Assembly: GCA_963775085.1 (NCBI GenBank)
Contig: CAVZHO010000019.1
Location: 62,001 to 126,000 of the forward strand
Direction: 5' to 3'
DNA length: 64,000 nucleotides
From: JAAFIP01 sp963775085
Lineage (GTDB): Bacteria; Pseudomonadota; Gammaproteobacteria; Burkholderiales; Burkholderiaceae_C
Below are positions 1 through 8,337 of the stretch, one piece after another; the first letter of the stretch is position 1; each line of letters opens with the position of its first letter. Under the pieces are notes generated by a model, which saw only the letters and a list, made by a program, of their open reading frames with translations, ran no database searches and had not been told where the DNA came from. The position numbers and the translations under genes are program-made.

Positions 1-1054
1 GCGCTTCTTTGAGCTTTTCGCCGATGTAGGGCCAGTCCCAGGCTTGCGGGTTTTTCAGGTTCAACTCTTTGGCGGCAAATTCGCGCATATCGGCCAGATC
101 TTGCACAGCGTAGGGGCGGGCACGTTGGCCCAGGTCGCGCAGAAAGGTGATGACCTGCGCGGGCGAGTCGGCCATCTTGGGCACGATGGAGACCTGGGCG
201 TAGTTTTGGTAGCCCAGCAGCACGGCCTCCTCGTTACGCAGGGCAATGGTCTCGCGCAGGATGGCGCTGTTGTCGAATTCGGGGCGGACTTTGCCTTCTA
301 CCTCAAACAATTCGGACGCGCGGGTGGTGTTGGCCTTGTACAGCTTTTCGCGCAACGCACTGCTGGTGGCAAACTGCATGATGGGCAGGTAGCAGGGCAT
401 TTTCAGGCTCAGCTTGTGCAGGTTCACATCGTCAGGCCTGCCGTCTTTTTCAAACTGCTTTTTAGCGGCCTCACGCGCGGTCTGCACCACGTCGGCCGGC
501 ACACCCGCCAGTTCGTCAGCCGTGGCGTAGTAGGCATAGGCCTCGGTGCTGTCCAATGCGTTTTCGCTGAACTTCTGGCTGATCTCGGCCTGGCGTTCCT
601 GAATGACCGCAAAGCGCTCCTTGGCCGCGCCTTGCAGGTCGGCACCGCCCAGCTTGAAGCCGCGCATGGCGTTGCTGTGCGCCTTGGCCTGCTCGGTGTT
701 GAGCGTGGCCACGTCCATGGCTTTGTACTTGGCGTACAGGCGTTCGTCAGAGCCCAGGCGCGTGTAAAACTCGGTGATCCTGGGCAGCGCCTCGTTGTAG
801 GCGGCGCGCAGCTCGGGCGTGTCCATCACGCTGTTTAAATGGCTGACTGCGCCCCAGGCCCGACCGAGCTTTTCGTTCACCACGTCGAGTTCTTTGCTCA
901 TCGCCAGCCACTGCGCGGGGAAGTCCTTGGCCGTCACCTTTTCTAGCGCCGCATTGGCCTCAATTAGCAGTGCATCGATAGCCGGAGCCACATGGGTGGG
1001 CTGGATGGCGGCGAACTGGGGGAGATCGGTAAAGTCTAAAAGCGGATTGGTCAT
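1..1054 (-). CDS. prlC: Oligopeptidase A (M3 metallopeptidase), N-terminal part, cut by window edge
   Basis: The minus strand reads from an ATG at 1054 (MTNPLLDFTDLPQFAAI) to the window edge without a stop, giving about 351 residues of an M3-family zinc oligopeptidase. The conserved N-terminal helical region of oligopeptidase A is recognisable, including the stretches around HSNAMRGFKLGG and YLPIMQFATS. The HExxH zinc site lies in the C-terminal half, outside the window, so catalysis cannot be checked here. In the family this is a cytoplasmic enzyme that degrades short peptides, including cleaved signal peptides. The gene is followed upstream by a palindromic repeat and then by yhbY on the same strand. 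Confidence 0.9.
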   Translation of the reverse strand, partial: MTNPLLDFTDLPQFAAIQPTHVAPAIDALLIEANAALEKVTAKDFPAQWLAMSKELDVVNEKLGRAWGAVSHLNSVMDTPELRAAYNEALPRITEFYTRLGSDERLYAKYKAMDVATLNTEQAKAHSNAMRGFKLGGADLQGAAKERFAVIQERQAEISQKFSENALDSTEAYAYYATADELAGVPADVVQTAREAAKKQFEKDGRPDDVNLHKLSLKMPCYLPIMQFATSSALREKLYKANTTRASELFEVEGKVRPEFDNSAILRETIALRNEEAVLLGYQNYAQVSIVPKMADSPAQVITFLRDLGQRARPYAVQDLADMREFAAKELNLKNPQAWDWPYIGEKLKEA

Positions 1055-1085
1055 GGGGCGCTGGGTGGTAGGGATGGTTTGGGAT

Positions 1086-1236
1086 GTAACGCAAAAAGCG
1101 CAAAAATTTCGCAAAAAACGCTAAAAAAAAGAAAACGGATTTTGGACTGGCAACACATTAGCTGGAGACGTGGACATCCAATTTCAACGGCTTTTTTTAG
1201 CGCTTTTTGCGAAATTTTTGCGCTTTTTGCGATACC
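1086..1236. repeat. Palindromic A-run/CGC element, copy P1
   Basis: The left arm starts GTAACGCAAAAAGCGC and the right arm ends in its near-perfect inverse (TTTGCGATACC). The two arms of about 44 nt flank an unrelated core of about 55 nt. The arms are built from A5-6 runs separated by CGC. It sits between prlC and yhbY and can form a long hairpin. Related copies lie at 1800-1923 and 51232-51338. Confidence 0.8.
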
Positions 1237-1263
1237 TATGGGTTCCTCATAGCAAAAACAGGC

Positions 1264-1737
1264 TCAACCTTGCGAAGCCTTCTTCACCGACTTCTGCTTC
1301 ACCTTGGCGCGCTTGACCGTGCCACCGCGCGTCAAGCGCTCGTTGCCCAGCACGCGCAGCATTTTCACCTCGGGGCGTTGGCCGCCACGGCTGCTGTATT
1401 TCAAAATTTTCACATCCTTGGGGCCCGACATGCGGTCTTCGTCGACGGTTTTCTCACGGGCCACCTTGGGTCGCCACAGCACCAGCAGCTTGCCAATGTT
1501 ATTGATCTGCGCCGCGCCCAGTGTGTCGGCCAGTTCGTTGTAGTAGCCCAGGCGGGCCTCCCGGTCGTCGCCCAGTACGCGCACCTTGATCAGGCCGTGG
1601 GACTTGAGGGCGTTGTCCACCTCTTTGGTGACGGCGGGTGTCAGCCCATCGCCCCCAATCATGACCACCGGATCAAGGTGGTGCGCCTCGGCGCGGTGGG
1701 CTTTACGTTGCTGGATGGTGAGGATAAGTCTAGTCAT
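1264..1737 (-). CDS. yhbY: YhbY-family (CRM domain) RNA-binding protein
   Basis: 157 residues from the ATG at 1737 (MTRLILTIQQRKAHRAEAHH). The first ~97 residues are a CRM domain: a LxPVVMIGGDGLT segment supplies the GxxG-like RNA-binding loop, followed by ALKSHGLIKVRV and a helix-strand pattern typical of YhbY. The remaining ~60 residues are a lysine/arginine-rich tail, longer than in E. coli YhbY (97 aa). In the family, YhbY associates with pre-50S ribosomal particles. The longer open frame reaching upstream to 2100 runs through a repeat and into rlmE on the other strand, so it is not the true start. yhbY is divergent from rlmE with palindrome P2 between them, as YhbY and RlmE often are in proteobacteria. 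Confidence 0.85.
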   Translation of the reverse strand: MTRLILTIQQRKAHRAEAHHLDPVVMIGGDGLTPAVTKEVDNALKSHGLIKVRVLGDDREARLGYYNELADTLGAAQINNIGKLLVLWRPKVAREKTVDEDRMSGPKDVKILKYSSRGGQRPEVKMLRVLGNERLTRGGTVKRAKVKQKSVKKASQG

Positions 1738-1799
1738 GGGACAATTATCGTCTTTAATCGGTACATGCACGCTGATTAAAGTGCCCTTAACCAGACCGA

Positions 1800-1923
1800 G
1801 GTAACGCGAAAAACGCAAAAAGAACGCTAAAAACGCTAAAAAATCCAATGCAAATTTCTTCTGGGCAGTTTTGAGATTTTTGTTTTGCGTTTTTTGCGTA
1901 TTTTTAGCGCTTTTTGCGTTACC
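1800..1923. repeat. Palindromic A-run/CGC element, copy P2
   Basis: It begins GGTAACGCGAAAAACGC and ends GCGCTTTTTGCGTTACC, so the termini are inverted repeats. The centre holds unrelated sequence. It occupies the divergent yhbY-rlmE intergenic region, where it must overlap or displace promoter elements of both genes. Confidence 0.8.
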
Positions 1924-1938
1924 TTCTCCCCACCCCGT

Positions 1939-2652
1939 ATGAAGACCAAGACCCAATCCAAAAAAGTCAACAAAGCCTGGCTCAACGACCATGTGAACGA
2001 CCCTTACGTCAAGCAGGCCAAGATTGACGGCTATCGGGCGCGGGCGGCGTACAAGCTCAAGGAGATTGACGAGACCTTCAAGCTCATCCGGCCGGGCCAT
2101 GTGGTGGTGGACCTGGGCAGTACTCCCGGTGCCTGGAGCCAGTATGTGCGCCGCCGCCTCTCGCCCACGGGCGCGGCGGTGGGGGCGCTTAACGGCAGCA
2201 TCATTGCGCTGGACATCTTGCCGATGGAGCCGATTGAGGGCGTGGAGTTCATCCTGGGCGACTTTACCGAGCAGGCGACGCTGGATATTTTGCTACAAAA
2301 AGTGAAGCTGCTTACGTCCACAGGGCAAGGACTAGCGGCTGATTTGGCAGGTAAAACTCGTGTGGTCGATGTCGTGGTGAGCGATATCGCCCCCAACCTC
2401 TCCGGCATTGCCGACACCGATGCCGCGCGCATCGAGCTGCTGATCGAGCTGGCGGTGGATTTTGCCCAAAACCAGCTCAAGCCTGAGGGCGCGCTGGTGG
2501 TCAAGCTGTTCCATGGCGGCGCTTACGAGCCCATCGTCAAGCTGTTTCGACAAACCTTCAAGGTCGTCAAACCGCTCAAGCCCAAGTCCAGCCGCGACAA
2601 GTCCTCCGAAACGTTTTTGGTGGGCATGGGGCTGAAGACGCTGACGGTGTGA
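1939..2652 (+). CDS. rlmE: 23S rRNA (uridine-2'-O-)-methyltransferase RlmE
   Basis: 237 residues from the ATG at 1939 (MKTKTQSKKVNKAWL); the frame upstream of it lies in palindrome P2. It methylates U2552 of 23S rRNA on the 50S subunit with SAM. The K-D-K-E catalytic tetrad is visible: Lys in ARAAYKLKEID, Asp in VVSDIAPN, Lys in LVVKLFHG, Glu in SSETFLVG. The SAM loop is VVDLGSTPGAWSQ. E. coli RlmE is 209 aa; part of the extra length is an insertion (LLTSTGQGL and following) at the sequence of an interspersed repeat, 2291-2335. It lies just upstream of ftsH as in many proteobacteria. Confidence 0.95.
   Translation: MKTKTQSKKVNKAWLNDHVNDPYVKQAKIDGYRARAAYKLKEIDETFKLIRPGHVVVDLGSTPGAWSQYVRRRLSPTGAAVGALNGSIIALDILPMEPIEGVEFILGDFTEQATLDILLQKVKLLTSTGQGLAADLAGKTRVVDVVVSDIAPNLSGIADTDAARIELLIELAVDFAQNQLKPEGALVVKLFHGGAYEPIVKLFRQTFKVVKPLKPKSSRDKSSETFLVGMGLKTLTV
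2291..2335 (-). repeat. Interspersed 45-bp repeat, copy R1 (inside rlmE)
   Basis: Reverse-oriented copy with the core GGACGTAAGCAGCTTC on the minus strand and the outer motifs TAGTCCTTG and TTTTTGTAGCA. It is in frame within rlmE and adds a stretch (QKVKLLTSTGQGL) absent from E. coli RlmE. Confidence 0.75.
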
Positions 2653-2731
2653 TTCAGTGCAAAAGTGACTGAATCGATCCCCAATAGCCCTCTAAACCAC
2701 CTTGTTACCCCCAGATACCCTTAAAACAGGT

Positions 2732-2759
2732 CTTGAAAAGCCTAAAATGGGTCACATCT
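2732..2759 (+). promoter_or_regulatory. Sigma-32-like heat-shock promoter for ftsH
   Basis: CTTGAAA (2732-2738), a 13-nt spacer, then TCACATCT (2752-2759), which matches the sigma-32 -10 consensus CCCCATNT at six of seven specified positions apart from the first and third bases being weaker. It lies 39 nt before the TTG start. ftsH is a known heat-shock gene in E. coli. This is a by-eye match. Confidence 0.5.
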
Positions 2760-2797
2760 GAATCAACACAGGGCTACTTGCCCATGGAGCGTTTGTT

Positions 2798-4669
2798 TTG
2801 AACAATAACCAATGGTTTTCTAAAGTCGCCGTCTGGCTCGTTATTGCACTGGTGCTATTTACCGTGTTCAAGCAGTTTGAGACGCGCGGTGCCGGCGGGC
2901 CTTCGGGTTACGTGGGCTACTCCGAGTTTTTGGACATGGTGCGCACCAAGCAGATCAAGCAGGTCACCATTGCCGAGGGGCAGGGCGGCACCGAAATCGT
3001 CGCGCTCAAGCAAGACGACAGCAAGGTGCGCACCAACGCCACCTACCTGGATCGCGGCCTGGTGGGCGACCTGATCAACAACAACGTCAAGTTTGACGTG
3101 AAGGCGCGCGAAGAGGCCTCCTTGCTCACCACCATCCTCATCAGCTGGGGCCCCATGCTGCTCTTGATCGGCGTGTGGGTGTACTTCATGCGCCAGATGC
3201 AGGGCGGCGGCAAGGGCGGGGCGTTCAGCTTCGGCAAGTCCAAGGCCCGTCTGCTGGACGAAAACACCAATACCGTGACCTTTGCCGACGTGGCGGGTTG
3301 CGACGAGGCCAAGGAAGAAGTCAAGGAAGTGGTGGACTTTTTGAAAGACCCGGCCAAGTTCCAAAAGCTGGGCGGGCGTATTCCGCGCGGCCTGCTGCTG
3401 GTCGGGCCTCCCGGCACCGGTAAAACGCTGCTGGCCAAGTCGATTGCGGGCGAAGCCAAGGTGCCGTTTTTCAGCATCAGCGGCTCGGACTTTGTGGAAA
3501 TGTTTGTCGGCGTGGGCGCGTCCCGCGTGCGCGACATGTTTGACAACGCCAAAAAGAACGCCCCCTGCATCATCTTCATCGACGAGATCGACGCAGTGGG
3601 CCGCCAGCGCGGCGCAGGCCTGGGCGGTGGCAATGACGAGCGCGAGCAAACCCTGAACCAGATGCTGGTGGAGATGGACGGCTTTGAAACCAATGTCGGC
3701 GTGATCGTCGTCGCCGCCACCAACCGCCCCGACATTTTGGACGCAGCCCTTTTGCGCCCCGGTCGTTTTGACCGCCAGGTGTACGTCACGCTACCCGATA
3801 TTCGTGGCCGCGAGCAAATCCTGGGTGTGCACATGCGCAAGGTGCCCTTGGGCCAGGATGTCAGCCCCAACACCATCGCCCGTGGCACCCCCGGCATGAG
3901 CGGTGCCGACCTGGCCAACCTGTGCAACGAAGCCGCCCTGATGGCCGCGCGCCGCAACGCCCGCGTGGTGGAGATGGTCGACTTTGAAAAAGCCAAGGAC
4001 AAAATCCTCATGGGCCCCGAGCGTAAAAGCATGGTCATGCCCGAGGAAGAGCGGCGCAACACTGCTTACCACGAAAGCGGCCACGCCCTGATAGGCCGCC
4101 TGCTGCCCAAGTGCGACCCGGTGCACAAGGTCACCATCATCCCGCGTGGCCGCGCCCTGGGCGTAACCATGAGCCTGCCCGCGCAAGACCGCTACAGCTA
4201 CGACAAAGAGTTCATGCTCAACCAGATCGCCATGCTGTTTGGTGGCCGCATTGCCGAAGAAGTCTTCATGAAGCAGATGACCACCGGCGCCAGCAACGAC
4301 TTTGAGCGCGCCACCCACCTGGCCCGCGACATGGTGATGCGCTACGGCATGACCGACGCGCTGGGCCCGATGGTGTACGCCGAAAACGAAGGCGAAGTCT
4401 TCCTGGGCCGCAGCGTCACCAAGACCACCAGCATGAGCGAGCACACCATGCAGATGGTGGACATCGAGGTGCGCAAGATCATCGACACCCAGTACGCCCA
4501 GGCACGCAAGCTGATCGAAGACAACAGCGACAAAATGCACGCCATGGCCAAGGCTCTGCTGGAATGGGAAACCATCGACATGAGCCAGTTGGACGACATC
4601 ATGGCCGGCCGCGCCGCCCAGCGCGCCCAAAGACTGGACACCGCGCGTGCCCCCCGCAGCGGGTGGTGA
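2798..4669 (+). CDS. ftsH: ATP-dependent zinc metalloprotease FtsH, probable frameshift near the C-terminus
   Basis: 623 residues from a TTG start (TTG AAC AAT AAC), with GGAG about 9 nt upstream. Membrane segments lie at about 10-25 and 107-130. Walker A GPPGTGKT is at 203-210, the second-region sequence IIFIDEIDAVGRQRG and SRH motifs follow, and the zinc-binding HESGH is near 425. In the family it is a hexameric inner-membrane AAA+ protease that degrades membrane proteins and regulators. The conserved FtsH tail (PKDWTPRVPPAAGG) is present but in the +1 frame from about 4608, running to a TAA at 4743-4745 (residues GGDGGSGSAPVAVNP onward). In the present frame the protein ends at 4669 with an atypical tail. 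One extra C near 4605-4615 would explain it: a sequencing error or a real truncation. The catalytic domains are unaffected. coaD follows at 4761. Confidence 0.93.
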   Translation: MNNNQWFSKVAVWLVIALVLFTVFKQFETRGAGGPSGYVGYSEFLDMVRTKQIKQVTIAEGQGGTEIVALKQDDSKVRTNATYLDRGLVGDLINNNVKFDVKAREEASLLTTILISWGPMLLLIGVWVYFMRQMQGGGKGGAFSFGKSKARLLDENTNTVTFADVAGCDEAKEEVKEVVDFLKDPAKFQKLGGRIPRGLLLVGPPGTGKTLLAKSIAGEAKVPFFSISGSDFVEMFVGVGASRVRDMFDNAKKNAPCIIFIDEIDAVGRQRGAGLGGGNDEREQTLNQMLVEMDGFETNVGVIVVAATNRPDILDAALLRPGRFDRQVYVTLPDIRGREQILGVHMRKVPLGQDVSPNTIARGTPGMSGADLANLCNEAALMAARRNARVVEMVDFEKAKDKILMGPERKSMVMPEEERRNTAYHESGHALIGRLLPKCDPVHKVTIIPRGRALGVTMSLPAQDRYSYDKEFMLNQIAMLFGGRIAEEVFMKQMTTGASNDFERATHLARDMVMRYGMTDALGPMVYAENEGEVFLGRSVTKTTSMSEHTMQMVDIEVRKIIDTQYAQARKLIEDNSDKMHAMAKALLEWETIDMSQLDDIMAGRAAQRAQRLDTARAPRSGW

Positions 4670-4760
4670 CGGCGGCTCGGGCAGCGCGCCGGTTGCGGTC
4701 AACCCTGCGCCAGCGGCGGTGAAAGAGCAGCTAACCGACAGTTAAGAGGGCGTAACCACG

Positions 4761-5255
4761 ATGCCCCGCATAGCCATCTATTCCGGCACCTTTGACCCCA
4801 TCACCTTGGGCCATGAGGACGTGATCTTGCGCGCTGCGGGGCTGTTTGACACGCTCATCGTCGCGGTGGCCACGGCGCACCACAAGAAAACGCTGTTCAG
4901 CCTGCCAGAGCGCATAGAGCTGGCACAAGCAGCGCTTAAAAAAGTAGCCAACGTGAAGGTGCTGGCGTTTGATGGTCTCATCATGGACTTTTGCGCCCAG
5001 CAGCAGGCCAGCGTGGTCGTGCGCGGTGTGCGCAACATGGCCGACTTTGACTACGAAGCCCAAATGGCCGCCATGAACCGCAAGCTGCGCCCCAGCGTGG
5101 AAACCCTCTTTTTGCTGCCAGCGGCAGATGTGCAGTGCATCAGCAGTACCCTGGTGCGCGAGATCAGCAAGCTCAAGGGCGATGTCAAGGGCATGGTCAG
5201 CCCAGCCGTGGCGCAGGCGCTGGAGGCCGCCCACCGCCCCCGGCTGCAAGCCTGA
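4761..5255 (+). CDS. coaD: Phosphopantetheine adenylyltransferase
   Basis: 164 residues, usual family length. It transfers AMP from ATP to 4'-phosphopantetheine to make dephospho-CoA, the penultimate step of coenzyme A synthesis, in the cytoplasm. The nucleotidyltransferase signature (T/H)xGH is present as TLGH with His18, after the N-terminal YSGTFDPI loop. The conserved CISSTLVREI segment lies near residue 130. The start ATG at 4761 is 15 nt after the restored ftsH stop (4745), so the genes probably share a transcript. The next gene is a ferredoxin 26 nt downstream. Confidence 0.96.
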   Translation: MPRIAIYSGTFDPITLGHEDVILRAAGLFDTLIVAVATAHHKKTLFSLPERIELAQAALKKVANVKVLAFDGLIMDFCAQQQASVVVRGVRNMADFDYEAQMAAMNRKLRPSVETLFLLPAADVQCISSTLVREISKLKGDVKGMVSPAVAQALEAAHRPRLQA

Positions 5256-5281
5256 TCCACCCCAGAACAGGGGAATAAGCC

Positions 5282-5548
5282 ATGGCACTCTTGATCACCG
5301 ACGAATGCATCAACTGCGATGTGTGCGAGCCCGAGTGCCCCAACCAGGCCATCTATCTGGGTAAAGAAATCTACGAGATCGACCCGCATAAATGCACCGA
5401 GTGTGTCGGCCATTTTGACGAGCCGCAGTGCGTGCAGGTCTGCCCCGTGGCCTGCATCCCCATCAACCCGGCGTTTATCGAGTCGCAAGCCACTTTGTGG
5501 CAAAAATACCAGCGTTTACAGGCGCTAGTCCCTGTCGCTAGGGCATAA
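5282..5548 (+). CDS. 2[4Fe-4S] ferredoxin, YfhL family
   Basis: 88 residues with two iron-sulfur motifs: CxxCxxCxxxC at Cys9-Cys19 (INCDVCEPEC), and a second cluster in CTECVGHFDEPQCVQVCPVAC with the insertion between cysteines characteristic of the YfhL/Alvin-type ferredoxins. It is a small soluble electron carrier; its partner is unknown. The ATG at 5282 has a GGGGAA-like ribosome site just upstream. The last seven or so residues (LVPVARA) and the TAA stop are encoded by an interspersed repeat copy (5523-5565), so the native C-terminus was probably altered by it. It follows coaD by 26 nt, an order common in betaproteobacteria. Confidence 0.93.
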   Translation: MALLITDECINCDVCEPECPNQAIYLGKEIYEIDPHKCTECVGHFDEPQCVQVCPVACIPINPAFIESQATLWQKYQRLQALVPVARA

Positions 5549-5565
5549 ACAGCTATAAAAAGAAG
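5523..5565 (+). repeat. Interspersed 45-bp repeat, copy R2 (end of ferredoxin gene)
   Basis: GCTAGTCCCTGTCGCTAGGG followed by CATAAACAGCTATAAAAAG, a diverged copy of the repeat. The stop codon of the ferredoxin gene (TAA 5546-5548) lies inside it. Confidence 0.7.
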
Positions 5566-5589
5566 AGCAACTGCTTTTCCTGAGCGATA

Positions 5590-6267
5590 TCAAACGGACG
5601 TTGAAGGCGCGCCACTGTCAGCCTGTGCAGCAGAGGGTGCACCACCCACTGCTGCTGTCCCAGGCGGCTCTTGCCGCACCGGCTTGGGCCGTGGCGGTTT
5701 GTTGGTGTGCACCACCAGCATGGCCTTTTCCATCTCACCGCTTAAAAAATGCGGCAGTGCCACCACGCTGCGCAGCACGGTCTCGTCTATCGCCTTGCGT
5801 TGCTCGGCCAGTGGCTTCTTTAGCACCCAGTGAATCACCTCGCTTTTCACCCCCGGGTGGCCGATGCCTATGCGCAGCCGCCAGTACTGGTCGGTGCCCA
5901 GCTGGGCGTGGATGTCGCGCAGCCCGTTGTGCCCCGCGTGGCTGCCGCCCAGCTTGATTTTGGCCTGGCCGGGCACCACATCCAGCTCGTCATGTGCTAC
6001 CAAAATCTCTTCGGGTGCAATTTTGAAGTATTTCGCCAGCGCCCCTACGGACTTGCCTGAGAGGTTCATAAATGTCTGCGGTTGCAGCAGCCACACCGCC
6101 TGCCCTGCCACGGTGGTGCGCGCCACCAGGCCAAAGTAGCTTTTGTCATAAGCTAACGCGCACTTCAGCTCCCGTGCCAGTGCGTCAACAAACCAAAACC
6201 CCGCGTTATGCCGCGTAGCCTCGTATTCCGTACCCGGGTTACCCAGGCCCACAAACAGTTTGATCAT
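5590..6267 (-). CDS. pth: Peptidyl-tRNA hydrolase
   Basis: 225 residues from ATG at 6267. It hydrolyses the ester bond of peptidyl-tRNA released from stalled ribosomes. The catalytic and binding residues align with E. coli Pth: Asn10 (GLGNPG), His20 (TRHNAGFW), Asn68 (FMNLSG), Asp93 (AHDELD), Asn114 (HAGHNGLRD). It is longer than the usual ~195 aa owing to a Pro/Ala/Gly-rich C-terminal tail of about 30 residues. In related genomes rplY lies next to it; here 8 kb of accessory genes separate the two. It converges with the ferredoxin gene. Confidence 0.96.
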   Translation of the reverse strand: MIKLFVGLGNPGTEYEATRHNAGFWFVDALARELKCALAYDKSYFGLVARTTVAGQAVWLLQPQTFMNLSGKSVGALAKYFKIAPEEILVAHDELDVVPGQAKIKLGGSHAGHNGLRDIHAQLGTDQYWRLRIGIGHPGVKSEVIHWVLKKPLAEQRKAIDETVLRSVVALPHFLSGEMEKAMLVVHTNKPPRPKPVRQEPPGTAAVGGAPSAAQADSGAPSTSV

Positions 6268-6381
6268 GCGGGCGATTATCGCTGGAAGCCTAGTTACGGC
6301 CTGGTTGATCCAAGGTCAACCAAGGATAACCAGTGGTTGTCCAATCTGCACAGTCAAATATTTGGAAACCAGGATGGAGTG

Positions 6382-6394
6382 ACGCAAATTGCGT
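6382..6394. promoter_or_regulatory. Perfect 13-bp palindrome upstream of the cyclase gene
   Basis: ACGCAA-A-TTGCGT, 50 bp before the cyclase start and followed by TATAAAGT. The position suits a dimeric regulator site. No regulator can be assigned from the sequence. Confidence 0.35.
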
Positions 6395-6443
6395 ATAAAG
6401 TCACATAGCTATGTTCAATCTCTGCGCTTTCTACTAAGAATTA

Positions 6444-8306
6444 ATGATGACAGCCCTGTCTACCTTGCCTACTATGCAAAACATCACTGAACCTACCGGC
6501 ATCATTTTGGATGCAGAGATGCTGGCACCCAGCGCATTGCGCGTTGTACTGCTGTGCGATGTAGTTGAATCAGTTCGATGGATGGAGCATGATGAAGACT
6601 ACGCTGTGTCTCGTTGGCAAGCCTTTACGCATCAGGTGCGCAGCACTATCGTGCCAGAACACGGCGGCAGCGTGGTTAAAAGCACCGGTGACGGCATGAT
6701 GATTGAATTTGCCACCGCCCGGGGTGCAGTTCAGGCAGCGGTAAGCATGCATGCCCTTGCTGCGCAAGGTAATATGCAATTTGATCCCTCAGGCCAAGCT
6801 CCTGAACGGCATTTGTTGCTGCGCACAGGCATCCACGAAACTCACGCCCGGCGCGATGCGCACGATATATACGGCCACGGCGTGAATCTAGTGGCCCGCA
6901 TTACAACCTTGGCCGGTCCGGGCGAAACGATTGTGACTGCTGCCGTACGAGATCACCTCACAGAATCGTTGGATGGAGATATTGAAGACATGGGTGAGTG
7001 CTACCTCAAACATGTGAGCGAGCCGCAACGCGTCTTCCGTGTGGGCGCAGGTAGTACGAAAGCAATTTTGATACCTGTGCGGGAATATGCCGAGCAGCTT
7101 GAACCGACGATCGCGATCATTCCTTTTGAATCCCGTGCCATGGCAATTGGAGACTTTGCTATTGGCGAATTGATTGCGGATGGAGTGATTTCCGAGTTGG
7201 GGAAATCGCCCTATCTTGAAGTTATTTCCAGACTATCAACGACTGCTTTCAAAGGAGCTGGAAAGTCTGCCATTGAAATTGGCCAGATACTCAAGGCTAA
7301 CTATGTTCTCTCCGGCACTTACCTGCAAATAAATTCGGGCGAAACGGCTAAATTGGTTGTCACCGCGGAACTGTCAGACACCATCCGGGGTGTAGCGGTA
7401 TGGACAGACCGGTTCCCCACCGACGTAGGTGACCTGCTAAGCATAGAGTCGATGTGCATTGCGCACATTGTTGAGCGTATCAGCGCTTTGATTCTGAATC
7501 ACGAGGCAAAAAAAACCACGCTGTGCCCACTGCCGACTTTAAGCGCATATTCATTGCAACTGAGTGGGATTTGTTTAACGCACCGTTCAAACACCAAAGA
7601 CTTTGAAATGGGGCGAGAAGTGCTCACTGAGCTGACGCATCGGCATAGCAGAATGATTGCTGCGCATGCATGGCTTGCAAAGTGGTATGTGTTGAGAGTC
7701 ATTCGCGGGATGAGTCAAAATTCCACAAGTGATAAGCGCAATGCCCTGGATTCATGCAAGCGTGCGCTAGAAATCAACCCCGAGCATCCGTTGGCGCTAA
7801 CTGTCTATGGTTATGTGCTTTGTCAAATAGCAGGGGACATCGAAAATGCCCAGATTGCGATGGATCGCGCAATACAGCTGTGCCCAAGCGATATGCATGC
7901 ATGGTTGTTTCGCAGCGTACTGTCAGCCCACACTGGGGAAAATCAAAGAGGTGTTGTCGATGCACTTCAAGCCGTCAAACTTTCGCCTGCAGATCCCCAT
8001 CGTTACTTCCTTGACACTGTGGTGGCAAGCGCCTACGCATTCAATGATGAACATGGGCTGGCAATTCTGAACGCCGATAAAGCCTTGAGACTTGACAGCA
8101 CGCACGCCCCTGCACTACGAGTCAAATTACTGGCAGAAGTAGAGAGTGATCAAATGGACGCTGCGCGGATTACTGGCCAACGCCTGTTGAAGCTCCTTCC
8201 ATCTTTTAGCATTCAGCAATATCAAACCATGGGTAGCGAAAATAGTCCGGCCCGACAGCGGGTGATCGCCGCAATGAAAATGGTCGGTTTGCCGGAAACG
8301 GGTTAG
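6444..8306 (+). CDS. Class III nucleotide cyclase with TolB-like and TPR domains
   Basis: 620 residues. The N-terminal ~200 form a class III adenylate/guanylate cyclase domain: metal-binding Asp39 (LLCDVVES) and Asp83 (STGDGMM), base-selecting Lys79 and Asp141 (HDIYG), transition-state Asn148 and Arg152 (GVNLVARI). All are present, so it should be active, and the Lys/Asp pair suggests ATP as substrate. Residues ~220-350 resemble the TolB-like/FlgO-type domain seen in cyclase-TPR fusions (TIAIIPFES). Residues ~365-600 are TPR-like helices (CKRALEINPEHPLALTVYGYVL). No signal peptide or membrane segment. First of three co-oriented genes in the accessory island; the next starts 31 bp downstream. 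Two adjacent ATGs (6444, 6447) are possible starts. Confidence 0.85.
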   Translation: MMTALSTLPTMQNITEPTGIILDAEMLAPSALRVVLLCDVVESVRWMEHDEDYAVSRWQAFTHQVRSTIVPEHGGSVVKSTGDGMMIEFATARGAVQAAVSMHALAAQGNMQFDPSGQAPERHLLLRTGIHETHARRDAHDIYGHGVNLVARITTLAGPGETIVTAAVRDHLTESLDGDIEDMGECYLKHVSEPQRVFRVGAGSTKAILIPVREYAEQLEPTIAIIPFESRAMAIGDFAIGELIADGVISELGKSPYLEVISRLSTTAFKGAGKSAIEIGQILKANYVLSGTYLQINSGETAKLVVTAELSDTIRGVAVWTDRFPTDVGDLLSIESMCIAHIVERISALILNHEAKKTTLCPLPTLSAYSLQLSGICLTHRSNTKDFEMGREVLTELTHRHSRMIAAHAWLAKWYVLRVIRGMSQNSTSDKRNALDSCKRALEINPEHPLALTVYGYVLCQIAGDIENAQIAMDRAIQLCPSDMHAWLFRSVLSAHTGENQRGVVDALQAVKLSPADPHRYFLDTVVASAYAFNDEHGLAILNADKALRLDSTHAPALRVKLLAEVESDQMDAARITGQRLLKLLPSFSIQQYQTMGSENSPARQRVIAAMKMVGLPETG

Positions 8307-8337
8307 TTGAATCACATTTATATAAAAGGAGATTTCT

